Assembly (NCBI GenBank): GCA_009192285.1
Contig: WBVU01000005.1
Location: 1,692,731 to 1,756,730 of the forward strand
Source: Morchella semilibera
Lineage: Eukaryota; Ascomycota; Pezizomycetes; Pezizales; Morchellaceae
Direction: 5' to 3'
DNA length: 64,000 bases
This document shows positions 12,979 through 25,038 of this stretch, piece after piece (within the stretch, counting starts at the first letter, position 1; every line of letters starts with the position of its first letter). A program made the translations under genes and the position numbers. Under the pieces are notes generated by a model. The model did no database searches, was not told where the DNA came from, and saw only the letters and a list, made by a program, of their open reading frames with translations.

Positions 12979-13560
12979 TAAAGAAGAGGCGACCTGCTTT
13001 CCACCCACTATTGTAGGTTCTTCTGATGAACGTGCATCAGGTATCATGTTTTCCTTTCCTGTCATGGCCTTTGTGGTTGAGCTAGCTTGGAAGCTAGTGA
13101 ACAATGCACTCTGGGGTCTTCTCTGTTGTTGGGTAGCTGCCATGGGAGCTGATGAAGTATTGAATACTGAGATGGGGGGTTTTTTCATGGGCGAGTCAGT
13201 GGTAAAATCGTCTGCTTGTGGCGGAGGCATAGATATCCTTTCGAAAGAGTTTTTGAACACACGGTTAGGTAAAGGGATTCTCGATGGGTAAAGGGTATTA
13301 TTGTATATAGTCCTGCTTAGGACCTTTTTTTTAGAAGGAGAAGTTGAAGGACCGACGATGGGAGGACGGAACATTATGGTCTGGTTTCCACGACCATGAT
13401 GAGTGCGTTGTAAGGGGGTGTGCCTGGATGAAGCGGCGGAAGCTGAGAATAAAGGAATGGCTGGGATGCAAGTCTTGGACAAGGAGGTGTAACCGGGCGT
13501 TGACGAGGGTCCGAGCGCGTCTCGGTAGATCTTTACTGGTCGCGGACGCGTTGAATTCAT
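11431..13560 (-). CDS. forkhead transcription factor, Hcm1/Sep1-like
   Basis: A 709-aa nuclear transcription factor encoded by one uninterrupted exon. The winged-helix forkhead DNA-binding domain lies at about residues 255-342: [15 protein letters not shown] at its start, then [14 protein letters not shown], then the recognition helix [17 protein letters not shown], then DDPGKGNYW. The placing of the domain in mid-protein with long disordered flanks, and the [15 protein letters not shown] signature, fit the Hcm1 (yeast S-phase) / Sep1 (fission yeast) group better than Fkh1/2, as no FHA domain is present. The N-terminal half has a poly-Ser run (about residues 194-207) and a KEN motif (about residue 168). 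Many SP/TP sites occur in the C-terminal half, suggesting CDK control. The ATG sits just beyond an A-rich tract. Confidence 0.92.
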
Positions 13561-16500
13561 AATGACTACCTTTTTTTTTTTTTTTTTTTACAAGAATTAT
13601 ACGGAGAAGACGAAGCAAAATTGCAAATCGCGTTCAAATCGCGTAAGGAATTGGCTAGTTGAATGTTATATGGAATGGGGGAAAGTTGACACGAAAAATG
13701 TTGAGCGGAATGAGGCACAAGAAAAAAAAGGTACCGGGTGAGGAGCTGTGAAGTTGTGACCCAGAAGCAATTAAGCAAAAGTAGTAATGAGCCGCGTCGT
13801 GACTTGAATAATTTCTGACTCGACCAAAAAGAAGAAAAACCATATAGTAAGTTGAGTGTTCGAGACAAAATTCTTAATTCCTCCCTCCCCCCCACTCGTC
13901 ATGTCTTTGCATGATCCTTACAGAAGGGGAGAGACGGTGAATGAAGGGAGGAATATGATGGTGCATGTAAGGAGCACAAACCAGATGGTACAGGCGCCAA
14001 GTAAGCACTAGAACGCGTCCAGCAGATATGTGCCTTTTTTTTTTTTTTTTTTTTCCTTTCTACTGCGATAGAAACCGCTATGCACGTACTGTTCTCGAAG
14101 GGGAGAAGTAGTGCACGAATCTAAAGTGAGGGGGTGGGGGATATGAGGGGCTCTGTCTCTCAGGTGGGAGATATATTGGAATAGTTAAACAATCGACTGT
14201 GAGGGGCCGTTGATGGGAGGAGAGGAGGGATTGTGCGAGGTCGAGTTGAAGATATGGCGATGATTCTCGGAGTCAGGGAAGGAAGGAAAAAAAGGAGGGG
14301 GGATACGGAGGGGCGGGGGAGGGGTTCTTTTGTATGCTGGGGATGTGAACACCAAAAAGACCAGGGAGTGATTGAGTGAGTGAACTGCGGCGACCAAGCT
14401 GTGTAGAGGCGTAGATCACAGCTAGAACATTATTTAACGGAGATGCAAACGTTAGCTACTACTCCTCCTACTGTTACTACTCCTACTACTACTTCTACTT
14501 TAATATCTTGAGTACATACATGTACATGTACAATAATTGTCTATTCCACCGATTAACATGCTGCAGGTCTCCTTACATCAACCGTCATCTTCTCATCTTA
14601 ACAGTTGACCAGTGGTTGCTTCCCATACCATCTTTTCCTTAGCACTCACACGTTTTGAGATCTAGAGCTCTTCCCTACATCCTCACCTCTCTACAGGGCC
14701 GATTAGCTCCACCTCCCCACCTGCTCACGAGATGACGCCCTCCATGGGCCTTTTGATCTCCAACGTGTGCGTTGTCCGTCGTTTAGCAGCCCAGTATCGC
14801 TTCTTTTACTGGGTCTACCCCAGACCCAACCATCAATCAGATACCTGATATACAAGCACTCTCCATCTGGTACTGGTACATATCACTATATCACTATATC
14901 CTGTAGCCTAGCTTACAGGGTATGGGGGGGAACGGAGGGGGTGGGTGTTTCGCCTTGCTCATTGTGGCAAGTTTTTTCGTGCTTGTTGAATTTCCCATTT
15001 ATCCCATTTCGGATCTTCAATTTCGTTGGCTATTTTTGGGACCGCGTTTCTCTCGTCGCGTCAAATCAAGGTTTGGGGTTTCGATCTACAGAGCGCTGCT
15101 TGATCCGAGACACATCTCTGTCTGGATAGACGCTTCCCCTTATCAACATGACAAGACGTAAAGACTACGGGAAACATCTCGGTATATTGATGTTTGATAC
15201 CACTAGTAGCTATCATTACTACTATTTTCAAGACTATTGTCCCCCCACCAGTATCACCTAACGCGCGCTCACTGGCTACATGTATTCAGCTAATATCTCC
15301 CTTATGTCGTTCAGATCTAAATATTTTCACACTCCCAACCTCCTAACGCGCGTTCAAAAAAGAAATAAAAAAAGAAAGGTTCTTCTAAGTTCCCCTCCGT
15401 ATAAACTAATAATAATTAAAAAAAAAAAAAAAAAAATAAAGAAAAAAATAAGGAAAAAAAAATAAGAAAAAATAGTGCTCTGCAACGTGTACAAAATACG
15501 GTAGATTTACCGTCACGTCAATGCGCTTGTCCCAGGTTTGGTTTTCTCTAGGGGAAGAGTAATTATTAGTGCGCGGCGGGTACATTAAACTAGATGTAGT
15601 AGAATACTGCACCTGCCCTCCATAGTGGGACAGCTGTATGTCACCGGCGCGGGAGGGACGAGAGAATAAGATCTTATCACCAGTCTACCGGAATATGCAT
15701 CCGACCCTGGCCTGGCCTTCCTAGACTTCTTCTGATTTCTGCTTTTGTTCTTAAAACGGTAGATTCCTCACATCTTGACATCCCATTCTGATGCCAAAGA
15801 TCTTGAGAACGTACCACTATCAAATTCTAACCACGCGGGGGAGAGAATGTGATATTCGTACCAGATATGACAAGTTGAGCATGTAGGTAGACATGTATAT
15901 AACGTTTCAGAAGCCCATATTGCAGCTCAGCTGACAAAAGGAGGAATTGACCCCCTAAAAGACATGGATAATGGTGGTGAGAAAGAAGAAGTAACTGCGC
16001 TTATTGTGCCCATACTCGTTCTCCCATTCGTCCTCTTTGAGTCTACATTTCTTATTCTTTTCTGCGATGATTTCCACTTTTTTGATTTTTATCCCATTTT
16101 TCCGCCGGCGATACGGTTGGTCCTATTGTGGATACCTCCGCGATCACTCGGTCTCGTACTGGACCCAGCCCAAGAACCGAAATGAGAAAGAAAAAAAAAA
16201 TACCACCACCAACCATGACCCCCTGCAGAGACCATTACGTAGGATGTGTGAATTCCCAAATTTTTTTTCTATCCACTGGGCCGGCGATCGCGGCCGTAAA
16301 ACAGAGCTGCACTGCGTTAGATGTTCAGCTCAAATTTGTTTATTTGATCAGCAGTGCGCCACAGACGTCGTCAGTTTTATCCGCTAGAAGGCTAGCCGAA
16401 GCCACAGGATGAGAGTCAACCACCCCACAGCCCGTTGCCAAGCGGCCGCATTCGAGGCTGTGATCTAGATTTGAAGATAAGAAGTAGGTACATGTATACA

Positions 16501-19061
16501 TACACAGCAGTGACAGCACCGTGAAAACATACAGTGCTGAAAAATGCAGGCTGAGCAGTCTGGGTGGGAGGCTTTGCTGGAGTTCTGGGTATCGGTTGCC
16601 ATGTTGGAGAGAATTAGGTTTTCGGTAAAGCCCTCCTGCCCTGCACGCACGACGTCGCACGTGAAGGGCTAGGCAGGGCCACACTAGAACAAATTAAACT
16701 CCCATCTCGTTTAAAAGCGTCAAATAGCCTGCAACAACACCCAATCCAAATCCCAATTCGCAATCACAACCACCACTATGTTAGTGGGCATTATTGACCT
16801 ACAGTGACATAACAGGCAGTTAATGAAATGAGCTTCACACCTAGGGTTACTGCATCTCGTTCCGTATGACCCCCATATTCAGTACGCCTGAAAAAAATTT
16901 GGGGTCAAGAAGGTGCAGCTTGCGATCCCTAAGTGTCCATGTTGCCCTCACCATCATCTTGCGATAAGCAGTCAAGCGGAATACTAAACCCGGGACGCGC
17001 TATTAGGGGCCAGTCGGTGGTCGGTGGGTGTTTTGTTACGCCCCGGGATGCGCTGACTCGGGGAAGCCGGTGGTTTTGATTGAGATCCCATGTTTCACTC
17101 AGCGATATAAAATTCCGCACCTGTGACTGTGAGTGACCGGGTAAGTAAGGATGTATACCTACCATGTACGCACAATTTGTGAATATTAATTGGAAAAAGA
17201 AACACCGGTATCATAAGACAAATATACATGTAATTGTTACATACCCAGATTGGTTACGGCCGAAAATGGACCGGTTCAATTACCGGTCTATTGCGGAGAC
17301 CAGTTCTTCCGGTATCACTCGATCGTGAGGTGACAAAGCAGTAGTTAACGGCAAGGGTTCAGAATGGCACTTGTTGACCGTCCTAGAGTTTGTCTTGACT
17401 CCAAAGTACTAATGCACCGGCAAATAGGCCGAAAATTGGTGGAAATGAACCGTGGGATTGCCATCGAGAAATACTTTTTGATTTTCAGGACTTCCTAATA
17501 GCATCATAATATCATCTTGATATGTTAATAGCTATAATAATTCGAGCCCTATATAGGTCTAATTAATTTTAAAGAGGGTCTAGATTCAGAGTGTCTTAGT
17601 AGGGTCTCTCGCTCGAGGAGTGGAACTTATGCCCAAGTTCTGGCACCACCTAAAATAATTCTCGGGGAACTCAAACTCATCTCACCCTGATGCGGAGCTT
17701 CAAGTGGACGACGGAGCTTATAGGATAGAATAATGGGGGTTAACGGCGAGTTGAGAGGCTCGTGATCAGTTACCCTCTCCCGGGCTTTTACACAACGTGT
17801 CTTTCTGAAGAACGTCACATCACACCTCGGACTAAAGCGTCGCACAGTCGACTTGCCTTGCCATTCTAGGGTCCATTTTGGACTAGAAAGCTGTACCTTT
17901 ACTTGGAGAGTACTTATAAACCGAGGGTTTGTGCCATTTTAGGGTGATTACCTTATGAGGCGGGTGAATCATGTTTCCAGAATAGGTGAAGTACGAAACA
18001 TAAATACATACATGTATCCAGGTACATGGGGTGCTAGATGGAAAGACGCTGTTGAATATCAATGTAATAAAAGATTGCTCTCTTCGTAATGGGTAAAGGT
18101 GGAATCTGTATATGCTAATGTACCTATAAACTTTGACCTGTGGTTGTGATCTATCCCACCGGTGCTGTGTCCCCATTATAACAGTGACCTACTACATCTT
18201 GTACCTATACTCCAAGCTTACATATATTAACTTCTTCATATCATCAAAACCAGCAAAAATATCATCTTAGTGACTTTACAGTTGTTTCCTATGTACTTGC
18301 TATAATCAAACACGCATGACTCAGATTAAGGATTGGTGGGTACATACATATATGCTTGGAGTAGCGTACGAGTGTATGCCAAACCCTCTCAAAAGCCAAG
18401 GTGGTTAAGGTACAGACATGTATTTTATGTGAGCTATGGTTGTGTGTATATGTACGAGTGGGGTAGAAGTTACAACAGAGGAGATCGCAACTACAGGCCA
18501 GAACTACACAAGTACATGTACATGTATGTGGTCGTGAGGGGTAGGTTGCCTTTATGACGCTTCTGATGTAAGATGGGCGACTTCGCCGGTGACATCTACA
18601 TGCACAACAAACCTTACGGCTTCCGAAACAGCGCACTGAAACAATATATGTATACCCTACAGGATCTTCCATTTTGGGAGAGTTGCTATGATAGGCATTA
18701 ATTACATGTACTTACATGTACTTACATGTACATTTAAGCCAAAGAGATGGCGGGTAATTCAAAGCTTAAGTTTTGGTGCAACTGTAAACAAGATCTCTTC
18801 AACAGCAACATCACCCAAAGACCAGCGCTAGTTTTGCGTTGAATAATTCATTCAGGACCATAACGTATGAGGTGCATAAGAGTATTACATTTACTTCGCT
18901 AAAAATCTTACCGCCCTTTCAGAAGAACCAAAGAAAAAAAGAGGGCCCGTCAACGTCATCTAACCCAGGACCATGGTACCAAATCATCCGCATCTAGGAA
19001 TGGGCCCCCGCACAAAACCAAGGAGAACCCCGTCCCCACATCTAAATTATGCCTCAAAAGT
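13561..19061. other. 5.5-kb gene-free region upstream of the forkhead gene
   Basis: No convincing protein gene is present on either strand. The region contains T- and A-rich homopolymers (13570-13589, 14035-14055, 15420-15475), pyrimidine-rich blocks (14570-14780), a TAC/CTC-rich triplet stretch (14455-14500), and many TACATGTA palindromes including a triple tandem at 18701-18730. Part is probably the forkhead 5' leader and promoter; the right end is the 3' flank of azgA. Confidence 0.55.
18701..18730. repeat. three tandem 10-bp units carrying TACATGTA
   Basis: Three consecutive decamers each contain the palindrome TACATGTA (18703-18710, 18713-18720, 18723-18730), joined by CT. They lie about one helical turn apart, so the palindromes face the same side of the DNA. 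Confidence 0.8.
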
Positions 19062-21130
19062 TTAGGCTTTTTTCTCCTCCACAAAAGGTTCCCCGTATTG
19101 ATTACCCTCGGCCTCGCCCGCACTCCCACTCCTCCTGGTGCTACCTTCGACATTACTCTCCCCATCAATCTCATCACTCTTCCAGAAAGTTTTATCCCCC
19201 CTGCTAGCCCTTACAACCCACTTGGGGAAGAACCCACCTGGAATCCTCCAAGTCCACGCATCCTTCATCTCCTCGCCGTATGGTACTATCCTTCCGCCGG
19301 AAATCTTTTTAATAACCCAGACACCGACATTGAGGACGATATATGTGATGATTCCGGCAATCAGCCCGTAAGCGATAGAGTATGTGAACGGCATCACCAT
19401 GATGGTGACGAAAGCTGGGATTCCATCACCGGGGTAGGCCCAGTTGATGTCTGCCGCAGCCTTCATCATCATACTGCCGACGATAACAAGGGTACATCCT
19501 GTGGCCCATGGTGGAATCGACGCGAAGATTGGTGCGAAGAAAAGAGAGATAAAGAAGCAGAGCCCAGTGATCATGGCGGTGATACCAGTCATTCCACCTT
19601 CTGAGATACCGGCTCCGGATTCGATATAAGCGGTGACGGGAGGACATCCAAAGAGGGAGCCGATAGAAACACCAATGGCGTCGACGAGGTAAGCAATAGC
19701 TGAACCCTCGAAATCCTGGGTTCGTTCGTCGATGAGATTGGCAAAATGTGCCATAGAGTAGAGGGTACCAGTGCAGTCAAGAATATCCACATAAAGGAAG
19801 GTGACAAGAGCTATCATTCATTGTTAGTCAAGAATTGGACGGTGGAATCATATAAAATCACTCACCCAAACCAAATTGACTTCCAGCACCGCTCAAATTC
19901 CACTCCTGGGCAACAAGAATCTTCTCAATCTATGTCCGGGAGTGTCAGTAACCCGCACCCCACATTGTTATCGACTTAAGGACTTACCGGGTGGAATGCG
20001 ACAACTTTCTTGAAAAAGTCGAAATTGGAGTTCCCGGTTTCGGTATATGGAAAGTATGTGACGTCCGTCCCCCTAGGCCAACTGATGATTGAAACCAATG
20101 CGATACCAGCAATAATTGCGCCCTTGACTCTATACATCATCAAAAACGCCGTGAAAATTCCACCGCAGAAAATACCAATCCACAGTGTCGGGTTTCGCAA
20201 CTTGTGACTCTCACACATTCCAGTATCCGCATTCTTATATTCATCAATACATCCAGCAAGTTCCAAAGGTGTCGATGTAGCACCAGTAACGGCACCAATA
20301 CCGGCAGAGTAGGTAAGTCCAATAAGTGCCAAATACAAACCAATTCCTGCCCCTGTTGCGAGTTTGATAGAGGCAGGAATGGCTCTCGCAAGCCATTGCC
20401 GCATTCCGAGAATGGAGAGCGCAATAAAGATAAATCCTTCTACGAAAACAGCGGTTACAGCAAGACTATAAGGGACTGGCCCTGAGCCGTGGAACCCAAC
20501 AACTTGATATGCGAAGTAAGCGTTAAGTCCCATACCAGGAGCGCAAGCAATTGGCATATTGGCACCGAGACCCATCAGAAAAGACGTGAGAGCGGAAATA
20601 GCAGCAGTAGCGGTAACAAGATCACGATTAACGACACCGACACAAAGGAGATATTCCGTGTCATTCGCACAGATTGGGTCGTCTGGGCCGGCATTACAAA
20701 CACAAGTCCCGCCAGATTGTGAAGTGATGTTTGCATTTACCTATCGGTAGCATATTATTAATCTTGTTTCTCAAAAGTTGCCCATGAGGTTGTGTAACTT
20801 ACAGAAATGATGTAACTGTAGATGTTGAACAAGGCGTAAGTTAGTAACGGTTACCCGTGGTCGAGTCTCAAACCCGCAAATAAATCCAACTAAGGGAGTA
20901 CTGACGCCATAGCAAAGAACCTGCATAGATCCCCATGATAAGCACTGATCCGTCTTGGAAGGTCCAATAATCGAAACTGTGGAATCAACTCACGTAGCCA
21001 ACCCCGCACGAATCTCAGTAAAGAACCGTGACCCCTTCCTCTCCTTCCTGTGTCCCGAGAACTCCAATTGGAAGTACTTCCCCACAGGACTGGCCGCAAC
21101 GCGCCTGTTGAAGCGTTCTACCCAAGTCAT
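19062..21130 (-). CDS. azgA: AzgA-type adenine/guanine/hypoxanthine permease
   Basis: A plasma-membrane proton symporter for adenine, guanine and hypoxanthine. Six exons: 21130-20994, 20920-20906, 20815-20803, 20740-19988, 19929-19866, 19810-19062, total 1731 nt, 576 aa (Aspergillus AzgA is about 580). The start region reads WVERFNRRVAASPVGKYF and then TEIRAGLATFFAMAYIISVNAN, which is continuous only when the 15-nt and 13-nt exons are both included. Further markers are SGGTCVCN (residues 64-71), PGMGLNAYFAYQVVGFHG, and the hydrophobic core with GCPPVTAYIESGAGISEGG in the C-terminal half. About a dozen membrane segments are evident. The C-terminal ~60 residues are hydrophilic and cytosolic. 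Every junction keeps frame. Confidence 0.95.
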
Positions 21131-24069
21131 GATGGCCGAAAAACTTGTCGTGTATATCGTAACGGACTGTAGATTAACAAGTCAGGAGGAGTACTGCGTG
21201 CGCCTCTTGATAGATATGATATTTAAAATCCCAGGTACCAGACCTTTTCAGCGGCGAAGGGAGTGGATACTGCTGTTTTTTTACAGGAACCGAGGATTGA
21301 AGGCGAGGTTTCCGGGTATATTGTCGTCCGTGGTATCGTCCGTGGGCTGAGGAGATCTACCGGGTATTAAAAGAACGGATTGACCTAGGTGTGTATCTGG
21401 TGAGGTCCCCCAAGCAGGTTTTTATGATTGATATTGGGTCTCACAAAGTAATCACTGACCTGGAGAAACGCTTGAAGGAGTTACAGGAGAGAAAAAAGGG
21501 GGGGGGGGAGAGAAGAGCACACGAACATCAAGGCTACTCACTGGAAATATTTTCTTCGGTCCCTGTAGACTTGCTATCTTTGCCTAGATCGTCCGTATTC
21601 TAGTGGGGCCTTCTAACGCCTAGCTGGCTAGCATTAATTTAGAGGGCGTTGATCGGAATCAACCCTCAAGGCGGAGCTTTTTTGGATAAAGTAGTTGCCT
21701 AGGCGCCTCCCTCGTTCCCACAAAATCTATCCAACGGCTTATCCGTAGCATGTGAGTGGGTAAGGATCGTTTCGACATGTAGGGTTAGAGACTTAGAGTT
21801 AGGAGTAGCTATTGGCCGAGTACGGTTGGCGGCGCTACCTACATATCCCAGAGGGACAGCCATCACCGTTCTTTGGAAAGCCATTACCGGGCGGTATTAT
21901 CATTGGATTGTTAGGATTATTACGATTGTTACTCGATATCAGACACCAACCTTACCACTTGGGGACCCTTTCAAGTTAACAATCATATCAAGAGAAAGAT
22001 ATAAATCGCTCGCGTGGAGCTGGGGCTGCGTTACAGCTTGCTTGTCTACTTCCAGTCTACTCTACAGGCTCTTTAGCGGAGGCCGCCGTTTACTACCTTC
22101 CTGGTAGAGTTTAACTCTCCCGGCACGGTATGGGGGGAGGGGCGACTTGGCCAATTTCACTTCTTTTCTCGAAAGGGTCGAAAGGGTCTACAAAGTCTAT
22201 TCCTCTACTTCGGGAGCATACATGCACGCTACCAGCTCCAGCTCCATCGCGAAGGGAGAAAAAAAAAAGAATTACATCTGTCAATGTCAAGGGTCCCCAC
22301 AGTATTCTGAAAAAAAAAAATGAATGAATGAATGAGACGTCGCTCGCTTCAAAAGCTTGTCGCTGCAAGTGCGTGTAACACGCATGTACAACCGGAGGCC
22401 TCCGGTGCGCTGCGATAAGTAACTCAAGCCTACACTACCTTTGCATGGGTATCATTCCTTTTTTTTTTTTTTATCGCGGTACTAAGGTCGGAGGGCTTCA
22501 GTGTGCTTCTCGCAAGTCTCCAGATTCCTATCTCACGAAGTGACGATATGGACTGAGTGAAGGGCGCTGGCGCCCTCCGCCGAGTGCTATTTTTTGCTTA
22601 TTCCTTCAGCATAGCTATGTGGCGTAGGTTTATTTGCTTCCTCGTCTTCTGCTTCAAGTTCGCACTGCAGCTCTGAAAGCTTGCCGGCCACGAAAAATTA
22701 GAAGGGCTGAGAATCAAGAGTTGCGGATCAGAACCGCTTCTTTCTGCCCTTACTGTATTCAAGGCCATAATCGATAATCGATATCTCAATTCAAAAAGGG
22801 TGGATCCACACGTCGTCCCGATATAGGCTATCTCAGATTCCTACATATTTACATAACGTAGGAAAATTCATTAATTAGGCAGGGCAAGTAAAATACGTAC
22901 TGGTACCGTCTGATACTTGAGATTAAGTGGCCAACCGGGGCTGCTGCTTTCGCAGCCCGTAGGGGATGGGTACGAGGTATCTACTTTATCTGGACGCATG
23001 CAAGCTTCCGCCAGCCTGGCAGGGTTTTATTTTCCCCTCTGGGGGGCGACGTAAGTATTGGAATATGTATGTACCTATAATAAATCATACAGTGTCTACC
23101 TATCATTTCCCCACCTCTAGCCCTATTGTAAAGACTGGATGGTATGGTATAGCATGATTTGATCTTGCATCTCCATGCTCTCCGCTCTGCTGACGCTCCT
23201 GAAGCCATTGAGCTCCGGCATTGGGTCCCGGAGGAGGGGTGAGGAGAGGAGGGCCTTGGTCGGGGACATGTCCGGAAACCCGGATACCCGTGATCAAAGA
23301 CGGTGGCTTATAAGTACCACAGTCCTTCCTGCGTCCTTCTGGAGTGGTTCTGGGATGGGGTGGTAGGGGGCTCGGCAAGTCAACACTATAAGTTCGAAAC
23401 TCGCATCTTTTGAAATCTTCAAACCAGGTTCTATCTCTGCGATCGAGACCCCTAGAATGGATGGTTCTCCCCTGAGTGTAGTGGCAAGTGGAGGGCATGT
23501 CCTTTATCGCTCATGGGGGAGAGCATCAGACACTAACGAACTTTTTAAATTGCATAAGCTGCCGTCGGTTTTTGTCGAGCTCAGGTGATGGTCAATATAG
23601 AATCCGATGATAGCCATATACTTATATACTTAGTTTTCTCATCTAATGATCCGTAGAATAAGTGCATGGTGAAATATGCTTTCTAGAGCGTCAAACTTCG
23701 GCCTTTAATTAATCCTAGCTTGAGGAGCATTGACATTTTCTCGGAATACTTGAATGTCATCTTATCATTTCAAATAGAATCCTCTTCATTCGACCGCCTT
23801 AATTCGGGTACTTATGCAACCCCGCATATTCGTCACCCTTAGGGGCCTTCCCTCGTTAGTTAGCGGCAATATATTCCATGTTCCAGGAGAAGAGATGGCG
23901 AATTAAAGGACCAAGCGCGTCTTTTTTTTCCAACTTGCCGAGTATGCAGCGGATTAATCTGCAGGTACAACGAACATGCAGAGAGATTCATCAAGAACCG
24001 ATGGGAGTCCCCCACAGTTACGTATTGAACCTAACTACATGTAAGTACTCCACAGGCCATCACTCGTCG

Positions 24070-24083
24070 CCATCACGTGATGG
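24070..24083. promoter_or_regulatory. 14-bp palindrome with CACGTG core upstream of HIS3
   Basis: CCATCACGTGATGG is a perfect 14-bp palindrome centred on CACGTG, about 200 bp before the HIS3 ATG. It resembles sites of dimeric bHLH factors (Cbf1/Pho4 class). No Gcn4-type TGACTCA was seen near it. Confidence 0.45.
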
Positions 24084-24195
24084 TCACATAAGTAAGGGTC
24101 GCATCATTTCCCTTATCGATTAATTTGGTTGTTTGAGGTTTCTTTTTTTTTTACCCCGCCAAACACCCCGCCACTGACTGGCACTTTAAACAAGG

Positions 24196-24204
24196 TTTAT
24201 ATAC
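24196..24204 (+). promoter_or_regulatory. TATA-like element of HIS3
   Basis: TTTATATAC lies 80 bp upstream of the HIS3 start codon, a normal distance for a fungal TATA element. The assignment is from sequence only. Confidence 0.4.
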
Positions 24205-24283
24205 CTCTAGCTCTCCCGCCTACCACCCAGCTCTCTCTTACCAATTCTCCAATCCCTTCAACATACCAAAAACCTAAAAGAAA

Positions 24284-25038
24284 ATGTCGGCGCCGCAATC
24301 AACAACAGCATACCCACCCCGCACGGCGGTAGTGAACAGAGACACAAACGAGACAAAGGTCAAAATTGCCCTTTCGCTCGACGGTGGCTCGCTGGACTCC
24401 CTTCTTAAAGCTACACCCGGCGCCCATGACACCGCGCATGCGACGCAGGCCTCAGGCTCGCAGACCATCGCCGTTAATTCGGGAATTGGGTTCTTGGACC
24501 ACATGCTACATGCACTCGCGAAGCACAGCGGGTGGAGTCTGAGTCTCTACTGCCAGGGCGACCTCCACAGTAACCCTCCCCCCTCCCTTTCTTCTCTGCC
24601 CCTTCACGGTTCCGAATTGAGCTAACAGCGTGAATAGTCGACGACCACCACACCGCCGAAGACTGCGGTATCGCACTCGGTGAAGCCTTCAAGAAGGCGC
24701 TCGGACCCATTCGTGGGTATAAGCGCTTCGGGAATGGGTTTGCGCCGCTGGACGAGGCGCTGTCGCGCGCGGTGGTCGATCTTTCGTCGCGCCCTTTTGC
24801 GGTGGTGGAGTTGGGGCTCAAGAGGGAGAAGGTTGGCGATCTGTCGTGCGAGATGATTCCGCATGTGATGGAGAGCTTTGCGCAAGCGGCAGGCATCACG
24901 ATGCATGTGGATTGCTTGAGGGGGTTCAACGACCATCACAGGGCCGAGAGCGCGTTTAAGGCGCTCGCTATTGCCATAAGGGAGGCAATTAGTAGGACGG
25001 GGAGGGATGAGGTGCCTAGTACGAAGGGGGTGTTGTAA
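24284..25038 (+). CDS. HIS3: imidazoleglycerol-phosphate dehydratase
   Basis: Catalyses the sixth step of histidine biosynthesis, dehydrating imidazole glycerol phosphate to imidazole acetol phosphate; cytosolic and manganese-dependent. Exons 24284-24569 and 24638-25038 give 228 aa, close to yeast His3 (220). Metal-binding repeats are intact: [14 protein letters not shown] in exon 1, DDHHTAEDC at residues 97-105 directly after the intron, and the second-half copy [15 protein letters not shown]. The intron falls inside the GDLH-I-DDHH motif and is phase 1, so the motif is complete only after splicing. The start has an A-rich leader (aaaag) in front. The gene is convergent with the secreted-protein gene. 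Confidence 0.96.

Larger units (their letters stand above)
21131..24283. other. intergenic DNA between azgA and HIS3
   Basis: Head-to-head promoter side of azgA and HIS3. I see no gene. Short A/G runs occur at 21493-21510 and 22259-22270, and a T-run at 22459-22472. The right end carries HIS3 regulatory candidates (a palindromic CACGTG site and a TATA-like element). Confidence 0.6.

Noticed and set aside
12797-13291. 164-codon open frame (+) opposite the forkhead gene
   Set aside because: Antisense of the coding region with a poly-Asp run mirroring the poly-Ser tract.
19098-19604. 168-codon open frame (+) opposite azgA
   Set aside because: Antisense of a clearly coding permease exon.
23380-23410. 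GTTCGAAAC resembling a tRNA T-loop (B box)
   Set aside because: No matching acceptor, D or anticodon stems around it, so not a tRNA.
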